The notes: a model not told the origin generated them from the letters alone. DNA of 64,000 nt from Pseudoalteromonas rhizosphaerae (GCF_902498845.1 NZ_CABVLM010000001.1:1-64000); one strand, 5' to 3'. Shown: positions 7,337 to 17,432, counted from the stretch's first letter. Translations and numbers: made by a program.

Positions 7337-9982
7337 ATGAGTGAACAATATGCCGCCTTGCGTGGGAACGTTAATTTATTGGGGCAATTATTAGGCCAAA
7401 CAATCAAAGACGCCCAAGGACAAGCGATTTTAGATAAAGTAGAAGAAATTCGAGCTTTAGCTAAGTCATCCCGCACAGGAAACGAGCAAGACCGCCATAC
7501 CTTAATTAATGTTCTGCATGCTTTAACCGATGAAGAGTTACTGCCAGTAGCACGTGCTTTTAATCACTTTTTGAATTTAGCCAATGTTGCAGAGCAGTTT
7601 CATACTATTTCCCGTTTTAATGACGTGGGTTTTTGTCAGCTAAGTCCGTTAACACAAACTTTAAAAGCATTAGCTAGCCACGCACAACAGGGTAAAATAA
7701 ATCCCAATGAAATCGCAGAAAGCTTAGCCAAACTGCATATTAATTTAGTTTTAACTGCACACCCAACTGAAGTAACTCGTCGTACAATTATTAACAAACA
7801 CGTTGAATTAAGTGATTGCTTAGCGGCTCTTGAGCGCACCGATAACCTGTCTTATGAGCGTGAAAATATATTAAACCGTATCGCACAGTTGATCAGCCAA
7901 GCATGGCATACTGACGACATCCGTCGTTCACGTCCAACCCCAATTGATGAAGCGAAATGGGGTTTTGCAGTTATCGAAAATAGCCTTTGGCACGCCGTTC
8001 CGCGTTTTTTACGAGACTTTAATAAAGAAGTAAAAGAGCACCTTGATTTAGAGTTACCAAACGATTACAGCCCCGTTGAATTTACCTCATGGATGGGGGG
8101 CGATCGCGATGGCAATCCATTTGTAACAGCATTAGTGACGCAGCAAGTGCTGGATCATGGGCGCTGGATGGCACTTGATTTATACAGTCGCGATATCGAC
8201 ACTTTAAGCACTGAGCTTTCTATGTCACAAGCCAGTGATGAGCTAGTCGAGCTCGCTGGACAAGATTTTGAACCGTATCGTGCGGTATTAAAAGTACTCA
8301 AAGCGCAAGTGAGTGAAACCGTTGCTCATCTTGGCGCTAAAATTATGAATAAGCGCACCGATGCACAAGACATCGTCACTGACATTGAGCAGTTAAAGCA
8401 GCCGCTTGAGGCATGCTACCGTTCGTTGCTTAAGAGTAACATTGCGGTGGTAGCCAATGGCTTATTATTAGACGTGTTACGTCGTATTAATAGCTTTGGT
8501 ATTCGTTTAGCTAAACTTGATGTGCGCCAAGACTCATCACGCCACAGTCAGGTATTTTCCGAGCTCACTCGTTATTTAGGTTTAGGTGATTACGACCAAT
8601 GGCAAGAAGAAGATAAGCAGGCATTTTTATTAGCCGAGCTTAACTCTCGTCGCCCGCTTATTCCTAAACATTGGCAACCAAGCGCTGATGTTAAAGAAGT
8701 CCTCGACACCTTTGATGTAATCGCCAAGCAAGATGCGTCGACGTTTGGTTTATATATTATTTCAATGGCACGCACAGCCTCTGATGTATTAGCAGTACAA
8801 CTGCTATTAAAAGAAAGTGGTTGTAGTTTTAAACTGCCTGTTGCGCCATTATTTGAAACCTTAGATGACTTAAATGCAGGCAGCGATGTTATTACTCAAT
8901 TGCTTGATAATAACTGGTATCGAGGCCAAGCTGAGGGCATACAGAATGTCATGATTGGTTACTCAGATTCAGCCAAAGATGCTGGCATGATGGCTGCCGG
9001 ATGGGCGCAATACGAGGCAATGGATAAGCTTGTACAATTGGCAGAGCAACGTGGTATTGAGCTGGTATTATTCCATGGTCGTGGTGGTACTGTTGGTCGT
9101 GGTGGTGCACCTGCTGCACAAGCCTTACGTTCACAGCCACCAGGTTCACTCAAAGGTGGCCTGCGTGTTACCGAACAAGGGGAGATGATCCGCTTTAAGT
9201 TTGGCCTACCTAACGTGGCGCTGGAAAGTCTAAACATCTATGCCGGTGCTGTGCTTGAAAGTAATTTGTTACCACCACCAGAGCCAAAAGATGAATGGCG
9301 TGATGTAATGGCGTTGATCAGTGAAAAGTCATGTGAGCATTACCGTAATGTAGTGCGTTTTGATGAAGACTTTGTGCCGTACTTTAGAATGGCAACACCA
9401 GAGCAGGAACTATCAAAATTACCGCTTGGTTCGCGTCCAGCAAAGCGTAATCCCAATGGTGGTGTTGAAAGCCTGCGAGCTATCCCGTGGATTTTTGCTT
9501 GGAGTCAAAATCGCTTAATGCTACCAGCATGGCTTGGGGCACTAACTGGTTTACAAGCTGCACTTGAAAAACATGGCATAGATACCCTTAATGAAATGAG
9601 TCAACGCTGGCCGTTTTTCAGAGCCCGTCTAGAAATGCTTGAAATGGTATTCAGTAAAGCGGACTGTTGGTTAAGTGCGCATTACGACGACGCTTTAGTT
9701 GAAGAGCAATACAAACCACTAGGTGAAAAACTGCGTAAAGAGCTCAAGCAGGCTATTTCACTGGTACAATCGTTAAGCCCACAGCAAAGTTTGCTTGCCG
9801 ATCAACCTTGGATAAAAGAGTCTATTGGTTTGCGTAACCCGTATACGGATCCATTGAATGTGCTTCAAGTTGAGTTGTTAAAACGTTCGCGCGAAGCGGC
9901 AGAAGGCAGCTCTGGTGACATTGATAACGCGTTAATGATCACTATGACTGGGATTGCCGCAGGTATGCGTAATACAGGTTGA
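7337..9982 (+). CDS. ppc: Phosphoenolpyruvate carboxylase
   Basis: This 881-residue protein matches the full length of proteobacterial PEP carboxylase, which makes oxaloacetate from PEP and bicarbonate to refill the TCA cycle. Catalytic motifs are present: TAHPTE with the catalytic His at residue 142, the [10 protein letters not shown] segment near 252, the mobile loop [14 protein letters not shown] near 578-592, and the conserved C-terminus [23 protein letters not shown] ribosome region precedes the ATG. It is transcribed alone, with a stem-loop downstream at 10002-10035. It is intact and unremarkable. Confidence 0.97.
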   Translation: MSEQYAALRGNVNLLGQLLGQTIKDAQGQAILDKVEEIRALAKSSRTGNEQDRHTLINVLHALTDEELLPVARAFNHFLNLANVAEQFHTISRFNDVGFCQLSPLTQTLKALASHAQQGKINPNEIAESLAKLHINLVLTAHPTEVTRRTIINKHVELSDCLAALERTDNLSYERENILNRIAQLISQAWHTDDIRRSRPTPIDEAKWGFAVIENSLWHAVPRFLRDFNKEVKEHLDLELPNDYSPVEFTSWMGGDRDGNPFVTALVTQQVLDHGRWMALDLYSRDIDTLSTELSMSQASDELVELAGQDFEPYRAVLKVLKAQVSETVAHLGAKIMNKRTDAQDIVTDIEQLKQPLEACYRSLLKSNIAVVANGLLLDVLRRINSFGIRLAKLDVRQDSSRHSQVFSELTRYLGLGDYDQWQEEDKQAFLLAELNSRRPLIPKHWQPSADVKEVLDTFDVIAKQDASTFGLYIISMARTASDVLAVQLLLKESGCSFKLPVAPLFETLDDLNAGSDVITQLLDNNWYRGQAEGIQNVMIGYSDSAKDAGMMAAGWAQYEAMDKLVQLAEQRGIELVLFHGRGGTVGRGGAPAAQALRSQPPGSLKGGLRVTEQGEMIRFKFGLPNVALESLNIYAGAVLESNLLPPPEPKDEWRDVMALISEKSCEHYRNVVRFDEDFVPYFRMATPEQELSKLPLGSRPAKRNPNGGVESLRAIPWIFAWSQNRLMLPAWLGALTGLQAALEKHGIDTLNEMSQRWPFFRARLEMLEMVFSKADCWLSAHYDDALVEEQYKPLGEKLRKELKQAISLVQSLSPQQSLLADQPWIKESIGLRNPYTDPLNVLQVELLKRSREAAEGSSGDIDNALMITMTGIAAGMRNTG

Positions 9983-10001
9983 TTGTTAGTCGATAAATAC
10001 T

Positions 10002-10035
10002 CGACCTCTTGATACTGCTTTGCAGCTTGAGGTCG
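10002..10035 (+). terminator. Stem-loop downstream of ppc
   Basis: Arms CGACCTC (10002-10008) and GAGGTCG (10029-10035), with an inner CTGC/GCAG pairing, lie 19 bases after the ppc stop and are followed by only a short TTT. It is a plausible but not textbook terminator. It shares the 361-base gap to 10343 with the larger inverted repeat at 10054-10116. Confidence 0.5.
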
Positions 10036-10053
10036 TTTAATGACTAACGTGCT

Positions 10054-10116
10054 AACAAATTGTGCGCCGCTGTTGGTAATACTAATTTAAATTGGTAAAG
10101 GTGCGGCGCATTTGTT
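10054..10116. repeat. Extended inverted repeat between ppc and the STAS-like gene
   Basis: A perfect GC-rich 8-bp stem (TGCGCCGC 10063-10070 / GCGGCGCA 10103-10110) is continued outward by AACAAA (10054-10059) with TTTGTT (10111-10116), leaving a three-base bulge. The 32-base interior is itself close to palindromic around AATTTAAATT. There is no poly-T tail, so it does not look like a terminator. It could be a dispersed intergenic palindrome. Confidence 0.65.
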
Positions 10117-10343
10117 ACTAAACAGGTTATATTTAATTGCATTAACACGCCTAGTTATTCAAATTAAGCTTATTTAATTACCATCTATTGCATTTCTTCA
10201 GTAATAAAAGTCATCCTTTATTCCGTATTAACGTTCTGGTCAGACCTGATTTGATATTAGATATTGACTGTTCATTTTTTTTATCTAGAATATCGGCTGT
10301 TTTGTCATTTTATGGCAATTGTACTAATAATCGAGTAGTAATT

Positions 10344-10721
10344 ATGTCAAATGTGTCTACTTGCATCACGTATGATGCATCTACGTCATTAATAATGATG
10401 ACGCTTAGAGGGACGGCAAGTGCACAGGATGTGATGAACTTTTATCAAATTGCGCAGCAGTATGTATCTATTTACGGCAGTAATAAATTACTCGTTGATG
10501 TGTCTGAATTAACGCATAAATTTCCGGCTAGTGATCTACTGACAATTATGCCTGCAGTGTCAAAGTGGTTATCCAGCTGCTTTATTGCTCGCGTCGTTAG
10601 TTTTGATGGTTTTATGCACGATTTGTTTTTGCAAAAAGCGCAACGCTTTGATATAAAGGCAGAAAACTTTGATTGTTTTAACAGCGCGAAAAATTGGTTA
10701 GTAAATCAACCTAGCATTTAA
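10344..10721 (+). CDS. STAS/SpoIIAA-like small protein
   Basis: I place the start at MSNVSTCITYDAS (125 residues). Upstream in-frame sequence to 10188 has a biased, transmembrane-like composition that does not match the domain. The protein has the beta-alpha pattern of SpoIIAA/STAS-like regulators: MMTLRGTASAQDVMNFYQ, then KLLVDVSELTHKFPASDLL, which resembles the conserved strand with following loop. No catalytic residues are visible. STAS-like domains usually mediate protein-protein interaction or bind small ligands. The neighbours (ppc, cdd) give no clue. Fold assignment is moderate and function is unknown. Confidence 0.6.
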   Translation: MSNVSTCITYDASTSLIMMTLRGTASAQDVMNFYQIAQQYVSIYGSNKLLVDVSELTHKFPASDLLTIMPAVSKWLSSCFIARVVSFDGFMHDLFLQKAQRFDIKAENFDCFNSAKNWLVNQPSI

Positions 10722-10769
10722 GCGTTGAACCTTCTAAACTAATTAGCCATTAAATCATAAAACTAGTCT

Positions 10770-11702
10770 ATGTCTTCATTAACGCCTTCAGTAAGTACTC
10801 AAACTAGCTGCGTTTTTAGCTTCAGTGAAAAACAACAGCAGCAGTTATATCTTCACGTAAAACAGCACAAGGGTATTTTAAATACCGCTGATATCACAGC
10901 TTTGTGCGCGCAATATAAGCAACCTGTCGAGGTTATACTGCGCGCCTGTTTACCTATTGCTGCAAAATTTGCAGTTGTGCCTATTTCACATTTTTTTGTT
11001 GGGGCAATTGTAGTTGGCTACGATAAACACGGTGAGCAACATTTTTATTTTGGGGCTAACGTTGAATTTGCACAACAAGCATTAAGCTTAGTGGTTCATG
11101 CTGAGCAATCGGCAATTAATAACGCTTGGCTCAATGGCGCGAAAAAAATAGCTAAAATTGCTATCAGTGATGCGCCATGTGGTTATTGTCGTCAATTTAT
11201 GAATGAGTTGGCTGATGCGCAGAGCTTTGATATTTTATTACCGCAGCAGCAATTCAAGCTGGCTGATTTACTCCCTCACTCATTTGGTCCGCAAGATTTA
11301 GGTAATTCTTATAGCTTGTTTAACCCCGCTCCACAACAGCATGAATTTGTTGTAACTGATGAACTGGATAAAACGTTGTTAAGTTATGCGTTGGCTGCAT
11401 ATGTACCTTACTCTGAAAATTACAGTGCAGTGAAAATTAGTACTTTCGAAAATGGTAATTTTTATGGTTGTTATGCGGAGAATGCCGCGTATAGCCCGAG
11501 CTTATCACCACTGCAAAGTGCGGTGAGTCAATTGCATTTAGCCGGTTTGGCAATGACTAAAGATGTTGTCAAAGGGATTGAGTTACTACAAACGCAGGGT
11601 AAGGGAAATCAGTTAAGTGTCAGTCAAGCAGTACTGGCAAGTTACACTGATTTGCCAGTACTACAAAGTATTAGTTTAAATATTAAGCCAACAGCAGTTT
11701 AG
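10770..11702 (+). CDS. cdd: Cytidine deaminase (E. coli-type dimeric)
   Basis: This 310-residue protein has the two-domain architecture of E. coli Cdd, an active N-terminal deaminase domain and a degenerate C-terminal copy. Zinc and catalytic residues are H110 and E112 in [13 protein letters not shown] and C137/C140 in [13 protein letters not shown]. It converts cytidine and deoxycytidine to the uridine forms in nucleoside salvage. The convergent uridine phosphorylase gene acts on its product. The two genes overlap by 20 bases at their 3' ends, so they are not cotranscribed but are physically paired. Confidence 0.95.
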   Translation: MSSLTPSVSTQTSCVFSFSEKQQQQLYLHVKQHKGILNTADITALCAQYKQPVEVILRACLPIAAKFAVVPISHFFVGAIVVGYDKHGEQHFYFGANVEFAQQALSLVVHAEQSAINNAWLNGAKKIAKIAISDAPCGYCRQFMNELADAQSFDILLPQQQFKLADLLPHSFGPQDLGNSYSLFNPAPQQHEFVVTDELDKTLLSYALAAYVPYSENYSAVKISTFENGNFYGCYAENAAYSPSLSPLQSAVSQLHLAGLAMTKDVVKGIELLQTQGKGNQLSVSQAVLASYTDLPVLQSISLNIKPTAV

Positions 11703-12438
11703 CGGCTTCGAGTACCACGGCGACTGATTTTTTCTCAATCTCGCCGTGATCTACATTGGGGATTTCTTGGCGAGTACGATTAACCAACACACCAGCTACA
11801 CAGGCGGCTTTTAGCCCCAGTGCTGCACACATTGTAAATAAGGTTGCTGATTCCATTTCATAGTTCATCACGCCCAGCTTTTGCCATTCTTCACAGCTAC
11901 CTTGAAATGCTTTTGGTACATAACCTGAGTAAGTGTCGTAACGTTCTTGACCTGGGTAAAAAGTATCGCTTGATGCAGTAATACCAATATGAAAATCAAT
12001 ACCTAAATTACCGCACGCATTGACCATCGCTTGAGTGGCGAAAAAGTCAGACACAGCGGGGTAGTTCAATGGCGCAAAATGTTGGCTCGCACCATCTAAA
12101 CGCACAGATGCTTGGCTGATTAAAATATCACCTTCATTAATATGAGGTTGAATAGCGCCAGTTGTGCCAATTCGTAAGAATGTTTCAACTCCCAATTGCG
12201 CCAGCTCTTCTACTGCAATGGAGGTTGAAGGACCACCAATACCGGTTGAGCAAATAACCACAGAGTTACCGTTAAGTTGACCTAAGTAAGCATGAAACTC
12301 TCGGGTTTGGACGAGGCAAGTTGGGTTTTCGAGAAAAGTTGAAATACGTGCTGCACGATCTGGATCGCCCGGTACAATTGCAAGTTTTGCACCGTGTAGA
12401 TCGTCGCGGGTGAGTCCTAAGTGAAATACCTTTTCCAT
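11683..12438 (-). CDS. udp: Uridine phosphorylase
   Basis: This 251-residue protein is the full length of Udp in the NP-I nucleoside phosphorylase family. Signature segments are [11 protein letters not shown] (phosphate-binding GDPxR, near residue 24), [25 protein letters not shown] (near 91) and YEMESATLF (near 196), where E and M contact the nucleoside sugar. It splits uridine with phosphate into uracil and ribose-1-phosphate. It runs convergent to cdd, sharing 20 bases including both stops. Together they degrade cytidine to uracil. The preceding 428-base gap should hold its promoter. Confidence 0.95.
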   Translation of the reverse strand: MEKVFHLGLTRDDLHGAKLAIVPGDPDRAARISTFLENPTCLVQTREFHAYLGQLNGNSVVICSTGIGGPSTSIAVEELAQLGVETFLRIGTTGAIQPHINEGDILISQASVRLDGASQHFAPLNYPAVSDFFATQAMVNACGNLGIDFHIGITASSDTFYPGQERYDTYSGYVPKAFQGSCEEWQKLGVMNYEMESATLFTMCAALGLKAACVAGVLVNRTRQEIPNVDHGEIEKKSVAVVLEAAKLLLA

Positions 12439-12867
12439 AGCGGGGCCTTATTTATAACTTTTGTTCTAACGTCAGTTAATAACGCTAATTTATAAAGAGT
12501 TGTTATCAATTTAGCATAATTACCACAATGCATTGCCTTGTACAGGACGGATGTCCGTTATCAAATTTATTCATTCTCTTTGAATATTCAAGCAACTGAC
12601 TTTAATTTGTGTCATCGCCGGTAGTTGACTTGTATTCATAGACACTATATCAATCCTACTAGGCACTCTATTTTAGTTTATACGTTGTTGGATAAATAAG
12701 TATAACCAATTGTTATTTTAGAGGTTTATATAGTTATTTAAAATGTAGCTAAAGCGGCGAGAGTAATAAAATTGCGAGTGAAAATCGGCGCGTGAATCTT
12801 TTATTAATTTTATTTTCAACAACGCTCTTTTGCATAACTACGCAAAAGCACACAGTAAGGAATTGCA
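12439..12867. other. Divergent intergenic region (udp / arginase-family gene)
   Basis: This 428-base AT-rich region must contain promoters for both flanking genes. Near the plus-strand gene, a 7-bp hairpin (CTTTTGC 12827-12833 / GCAAAAG 12842-12848) lies directly ahead of the AAGGA ribosome site, so it would form in the 5' leader. I see no recognisable ArgR-type box, riboswitch or small gene. Confidence 0.55.
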
Positions 12868-13980
12868 ATGAGCACACAATGGCACACATTTAAAAGTAAA
12901 GTTGAGCACTGTTTATGTCCGCCGGGCGATGGCGTTTTTACGGTTAATACTGCAAAAGAACGAAAAGCGGCGCTGCGTATGAAACTGTATGGGCAAGAAG
13001 ATAATGTCGATACGCTATGGCGTGCATCACTCGATACACTTAGTCAAAGTGAGCATAAAGCGGTGACTTTAGGCATTAGCTCTGACTGTGGTGGTGGCAT
13101 TTTACGCGGCGCCAACTGGGGGCCGTTGTTTTTACGTTCAGCATTGATTGATCAGCAGCCTCAGGCAAAGTCGTTTGATTTAGGTGATGTAAGGGTTATT
13201 CCACATTTATTGCATGATAAATATTTAAACGACGCGACTATCAGTAATTGCCAACAGGCATTATATGATAATCCAAGCAGTGAGTATTATGTCAGCCCGT
13301 TGTCTATCACTGAAGATGTATGCGATAGCTTTTATGCAACGTTTACTGATAAAGGCATTTTTGGTATTGGTGGTGATCATTCAATTAGTTACCCGTTAAC
13401 TAAAGCGTATTTGAAGGCAAAGCGTGCGCAAGGTAAACGCACTGCGATTATTCACTTTGATGCGCATACCGATTTACTCGTTGAGCGTTTAGGTATCGAT
13501 TTATGTTTTGGCTCGTGGTGCACGCATATTTTAGAGTTTTTACCTGCACCACATCATCTGATCCAATTTGGTATTCGCTCAAGCGGTAAGCCAAAAGAAC
13601 ACTGGGAATCTACCTTTGGCGTTAAACAACATTGGGCCCATGAGATCATCGAACGAGGCGCACCGGCAATTGCCGCAGAAGTCATTGCTCAGCTTAAAGC
13701 TGATAATGTTGATGAACTCTACGTCAGCTTTGATATTGACGCCCTCGATGAAGAGTTTGCATCAGCAACAGGCACACCCGAAGGGAACGGTTTAACGCCG
13801 CAGCATGCTTTGGATATCTTGGTTGCTTTGGCTGATGAATTTCCGATCACCGGCGCTGATATGATGGAAATTGCTCCATTTACCGACAGTTCACTGATTG
13901 GTCAATCGAGTTCAGATACAACGCTTAGGGAAGGTGCAAAAATTTCAGCATTTTTAATTAATGCTATGAACCGCGCATAG
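12868..13980 (+). CDS. Arginase/agmatinase/formiminoglutamase-family hydrolase
   Basis: This 370-residue protein contains the complete ureohydrolase metal site: GGDHS with H171, DAHTD with D198, H200 and D202, and SFDIDALD with D289 and D291. These hold the two manganese ions that activate water to remove urea (or formamide) from a guanidino or formimino group. The N-terminal 70 residues are longer than in a classical 300-residue arginase. Specificity among arginine, agmatine and formiminoglutamate cannot be read safely. Arginine is plausible because a beta-aspartyl dipeptidase and cyanophycinase-like gene lie within 11 kb. An AAGGA site precedes the ATG. Confidence 0.88.
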   Translation: MSTQWHTFKSKVEHCLCPPGDGVFTVNTAKERKAALRMKLYGQEDNVDTLWRASLDTLSQSEHKAVTLGISSDCGGGILRGANWGPLFLRSALIDQQPQAKSFDLGDVRVIPHLLHDKYLNDATISNCQQALYDNPSSEYYVSPLSITEDVCDSFYATFTDKGIFGIGGDHSISYPLTKAYLKAKRAQGKRTAIIHFDAHTDLLVERLGIDLCFGSWCTHILEFLPAPHHLIQFGIRSSGKPKEHWESTFGVKQHWAHEIIERGAPAIAAEVIAQLKADNVDELYVSFDIDALDEEFASATGTPEGNGLTPQHALDILVALADEFPITGADMMEIAPFTDSSLIGQSSSDTTLREGAKISAFLINAMNRA

Positions 13981-14104
13981 TTAATAACAGTTCATTTAAG
14001 CAGCCTGCTACGGCATGCTGCTTTTTAAATTCACAAATCAGCTATTTGCCGTTATATTTAATTTACATCAACAGATGCTTAAAGTAATAATCGGTGGGGC
14101 AAGA

Positions 14105-14797
14105 GTGGCTAAGTGGTGTTATTTTTTATTTATAATCTTAAGTAATCAAAGTCTCGCTAAATTAAATGTGGTGACGGAATATTTTCCGCCTGCTCAATAT
14201 CTTGATGAAAACGAACAACTTGTTGGCTATATAGCTGATAAAGTTCAAATGGTGTTAGCTTCTTCAACACTCGATTATACAATCTCAGTGCATAGTTGGA
14301 GTACCGCATTTAATATGGCACTGCGCGATCCGCAAACGTGTATTTTTTCTATGACGCGTTCAACTCCTCGTGAAAAGCAATTTATTTGGATTGCAGAATT
14401 AGCAAAGTTGAATACTTATCTGTATGCATTGAATTCAAAAAACATTGTTATCAATTCCCTAGAGCAAGCAAAGCAGTACCGGGTTGCGGTATTAAAAGAT
14501 AACTACAGCCATCACTTTTTATTATCACAGGGCTTTGAAGAAGGTGTAAATCTAATGCTGATGAATAGTTTTGATAATATTTTTAAAATAGTTCAAAGCC
14601 GTCAAAGCAGTATCGATATCGTTGTATTACCTGAACAACGGGCTAAATATGAGCATGCTAAAAGGCAAGTTACTGACAAATTAACACCTATTTTAAGGCT
14701 TAATATTGAGCAACCGGCATTATATTTTGCTTGTAACAAAGCGCTAGATAAGCCAACTCAAACCAAACTCAGCAACGCATTCAACGCGTATCAGTAA
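14105..14797 (+). CDS. Periplasmic solute-binding-like protein (amino-acid-binding family 3)
   Basis: I choose the GTG at 14105, preceded by GGTGGGG at good spacing, because it gives a compact signal peptide (MAKWCYFLFIILSNQSLA) and then the mature start KLNVVTEYFPPAQY. ATGs at 14015 and 14075 are alternatives. The mature protein resembles the extracellular solute-binding family 3 fold: EYFPPAQYLDENEQLVGY, then IADKVQMVL and SMTRSTPREKQFIWI. No permease or ATPase genes adjoin it, and in Alteromonadales such orphan proteins often do not serve an ABC importer. The ligand is unknown. It lies between the arginase-family gene and paeA on the same strand. Confidence 0.72.
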   Translation: MAKWCYFLFIILSNQSLAKLNVVTEYFPPAQYLDENEQLVGYIADKVQMVLASSTLDYTISVHSWSTAFNMALRDPQTCIFSMTRSTPREKQFIWIAELAKLNTYLYALNSKNIVINSLEQAKQYRVAVLKDNYSHHFLLSQGFEEGVNLMLMNSFDNIFKIVQSRQSSIDIVVLPEQRAKYEHAKRQVTDKLTPILRLNIEQPALYFACNKALDKPTQTKLSNAFNAYQ

Positions 14798-14928
14798 GCT
14801 TTTATTGTTGGTAATACACTGATATTTAATTACTTTTAATATTAATTAAATTTAAATTGCCCAACCTTTAAAAGGGGTTATAATCCAGCTGCTTTTGCTT
14901 ATAAAAGCGCTTATTTTTGGAGTTATAA

Positions 14929-16227
14929 ATGGGTGACTTAATCGGGATTGGTTTATTAATCTTGATCAGTGCGTTATTTGCTATGTCGGAAATCGCCATC
15001 GCAGCATCACGTAAAATTAAATTAAGAGTCATGGCTGACGAAGGCAATGCTAAAGCGGCTGCAGTATTAAAGCTGCAAGAGCAACCCGGTGCTTTTTTTG
15101 CCATGATCCAAATTGCTCTCAATGCAATTGCTATTTTAGGCGGTATAGTGGGCGAACAAGCGCTTTCACCTTATGTTGAAAGTGTACTTGTGTTGTTTTA
15201 TCAAGGACCGTTACTGGCGCAAATTAGCTTTTTACTGTCGTTTTTGACAATTACTTCATTGTTTATTTTATTTGCTGATTTATTACCAAAACGCTTAGCT
15301 ATGATCCTACCAGAGGCTGTTGCGGTTCGCGTAGTCACGATTATGCGTTGGGTAACGTATGCATTAACACCGTTGGTATTGTTTTTTAATGGTGTAACTA
15401 ATATTGTTTTACGCTTATTCAATGTGCCGGCAGAGCGTGAAGACATTGTAACTACCGAAGACATAGTCGCAATGATGGATGCAGGCGCAGAATATGGTAG
15501 CTTACAACAACAAGAATATGATTTGATTGGTAATGTATTTGATTTAGAAGCGCGCTTTTTATCGAGTGTTATGTCACCTAGAGATCAAATAGTCTACTTT
15601 GATATTAACGAAGCCAGCGATAGTATTTCGGGCAAAATCATTGATCATCCACATAATCATTTTTTGGTATGTAATGGCAATTTAGATAAATTAATTGGCT
15701 CAGTTGAATCAAAAGATATTCTTCGCCAAGTGCTCAAAGGCGATGCAGCGAATATTAACGACGAAATGCTCGAAAAAGAGATTTTTTATCTACCAGAAAC
15801 ACTGAGTTTGTCAGAGGCATTAAATGCCTTTAAAGGCGCAGCAAAACCTTTCGCAGTGGTGGTAAATGAATACGCACTTGTCGTGGGAATTGTGACAGTT
15901 AAAGATCTTATGAAAGGCTTTATGGGAGATTTGATCACCCATAATGGTGATGAATTAATTATCGCACGTGATGCAAATTCATGGTTAGTTGATGGTTTAA
16001 CCCCAGCCGTTGAGCTGGCAAAAGTGCTCGGTGTGGATGAATTTCCAGATCAAATGCATTATGAAACTGTTGCCGGATTTTTAATTTATACCATGAAGCG
16101 AATTCCTAAACGAGCAGAATATATTCAATACGCAGGTTTTAAATTTGAAGTTGTGGATGTTGAAGGGATCCGAGTTGAACAGTTATTGGTGTCTAAAATA
16201 CTACCGGTAGAACCAGCCTTACAATAA
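14929..16227 (+). CDS. paeA: CNNM/CBS-domain inner-membrane transporter, PaeA (YtfL) homologue
   Basis: This 432-residue protein has the CNNM (DUF21) membrane domain in residues 1-190 with several membrane segments, a CBS pair in about 200-335 and a C-terminal CorC/HlyC domain. It closely resembles E. coli YtfL/PaeA at several stretches: ASRKIKL near residue 26, ILGGIVGEQA, LFADLLPKR, HPHNHFLVCN and the C-terminal RIPKRAEYIQYAGFKFEVVD. PaeA is known as an exporter of putrescine and cadaverine in E. coli. That would fit beside arginase-family chemistry, since arginine breakdown feeds polyamines, but this link is inference. A bidirectional terminator follows. Confidence 0.88.
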   Translation: MGDLIGIGLLILISALFAMSEIAIAASRKIKLRVMADEGNAKAAAVLKLQEQPGAFFAMIQIALNAIAILGGIVGEQALSPYVESVLVLFYQGPLLAQISFLLSFLTITSLFILFADLLPKRLAMILPEAVAVRVVTIMRWVTYALTPLVLFFNGVTNIVLRLFNVPAEREDIVTTEDIVAMMDAGAEYGSLQQQEYDLIGNVFDLEARFLSSVMSPRDQIVYFDINEASDSISGKIIDHPHNHFLVCNGNLDKLIGSVESKDILRQVLKGDAANINDEMLEKEIFYLPETLSLSEALNAFKGAAKPFAVVVNEYALVVGIVTVKDLMKGFMGDLITHNGDELIIARDANSWLVDGLTPAVELAKVLGVDEFPDQMHYETVAGFLIYTMKRIPKRAEYIQYAGFKFEVVDVEGIRVEQLLVSKILPVEPALQ

Positions 16228-16230
16228 ACG

Positions 16231-16253
16231 TGAGGCGCTATGCGCCTCATTAT
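16231..16253. terminator. Bidirectional terminator between paeA and iadA
   Basis: Arms TGAGGCGC (16231-16238) and GCGCCTCA (16242-16249) enclose a three-base loop, with T-rich sequence on the plus strand and AT-rich flank on the minus. It separates two convergent genes whose stops are 26 bases apart. Confidence 0.75.
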
Positions 16254-17420
16254 TTATTCAAAAGCGCCTTTTATTATTGCAAAGCCGTGCTCAACCATAT
16301 GAATGCCATTACTCCATACATGTTGTGGCGCTAAAGTGTTGCTATCAAGTAAAACTAAGTCGGCGTCTGAGCCTTTGCTAATAGTGCCTTTTTTAATCCC
16401 CAGTACATTAGCGGGATTAGTGGTTATGGCCATTAATGCGTGCTCTATACTCACCTCATATTGATGTACAGCTTGTTGAAAAGCACCTAACAGAGAGGCT
16501 TCTTTACCAATTTCAAGCCCGAGCAAATTAAATTGCTCGTCAAATATTGGCAGGCTGGCATGGCCATCTGAACTCATAGTCAATTGTGTTGGCTTAACAT
16601 TGTGTGTTAAACAGTAAGCTAACGCTTGCGCGGCAGCATATTCGCCATGAGCAAGATCATACTCAGTTGTGCTGGTGGTAAAATCAATTGTACCGCCGGC
16701 TTCACAAAATAAAATCCCAGCGTCAAGCAGCGCTTTATTTCTATTCATGTGTGTTGGATAAAACTGACTCAATGAAATATCAGTATTTTTATCAACCTCA
16801 TGCAGAATCGCTAAGTGACTATTAACGGGGCCGACATGAATGCTCACGGTGCCTTTTTTTGCGCTTAGCATGCCGGCGACTTTTGCTTCTGCTGCCAACT
16901 CTGCGAGTTGTTGAACGGTGGGTTGGCTGCTACGGTGATCTGAAATTGCCACTTCGCCTACGCCAATAAACTCGTCAATATACATTAGGTCATTTGTAAT
17001 ACTACCCGTCAGTGTTTTAGCGGGTAAGTGATAAGAGCCAGTATGGCAAAATACATTAAGACCAAGCTCTTTTAAGCCTTTCGCTTTAGCAACTAAGTTG
17101 GTTAGTGTGCGACTGCTTGAGTCAGTGCCCAGCGCTGCAATAACGGTTGTAATACCTGCTAAGGTGGCATCAGTTAAGTTCATTTCTGGCGTTCGACTAG
17201 TAAAACCTGCTTCGCCGCCACCGCCTGTAATATGGACCAAAGAGTCAACAAAGCCTGGTACTAGAATGTTTCCTCGGCCATCGATAATCTTTACTTCGGT
17301 ATTACTTTCTAGTTTGATCTCGGTTCGAAAATCAATCACTTTAGAACCAGCGATGAGTACATCCATCTGCCCTTGAGGGCTTGGAGTATAAAGGTTTGCA
17401 CCTCGAATTAATGTCAACAT
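16254..17420 (-). CDS. iadA: Isoaspartyl (beta-aspartyl) dipeptidase, amidohydrolase family
   Basis: This 388-residue protein matches IadA in length and order: GFVDSLVHITGGGGEAG near residue 56, RTPEM, GAY/GSYHLP-type loop near 129, AISDHRSS near 158, VSIHVGP, PTHMNRN and SSDGHAS. The enzyme splits beta-aspartyl dipeptides, including beta-Asp-Arg from cyanophycin in relatives. Two metal-site positions differ from E. coli IadA: the HxH motif reads L61-V-H63, and the segment holding the bridging carbamylated lysine carries E156 (IGVGEVAISDHR). Active-site Asp in SSDG is kept. It follows the carrier gene by 12 bases, forming an operon. Confidence 0.88.
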   Translation of the reverse strand: MLTLIRGANLYTPSPQGQMDVLIAGSKVIDFRTEIKLESNTEVKIIDGRGNILVPGFVDSLVHITGGGGEAGFTSRTPEMNLTDATLAGITTVIAALGTDSSSRTLTNLVAKAKGLKELGLNVFCHTGSYHLPAKTLTGSITNDLMYIDEFIGVGEVAISDHRSSQPTVQQLAELAAEAKVAGMLSAKKGTVSIHVGPVNSHLAILHEVDKNTDISLSQFYPTHMNRNKALLDAGILFCEAGGTIDFTTSTTEYDLAHGEYAAAQALAYCLTHNVKPTQLTMSSDGHASLPIFDEQFNLLGLEIGKEASLLGAFQQAVHQYEVSIEHALMAITTNPANVLGIKKGTISKGSDADLVLLDSNTLAPQHVWSNGIHMVEHGFAIIKGAFE

Positions 17421-17432
17421 AGTGAAGTCTTT

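Noticed and set aside
14868-15122. Open frame antisense to the paeA start
   Set aside because: It is a shadow of the real CNNM-domain gene; the plus-strand product has clear family motifs.
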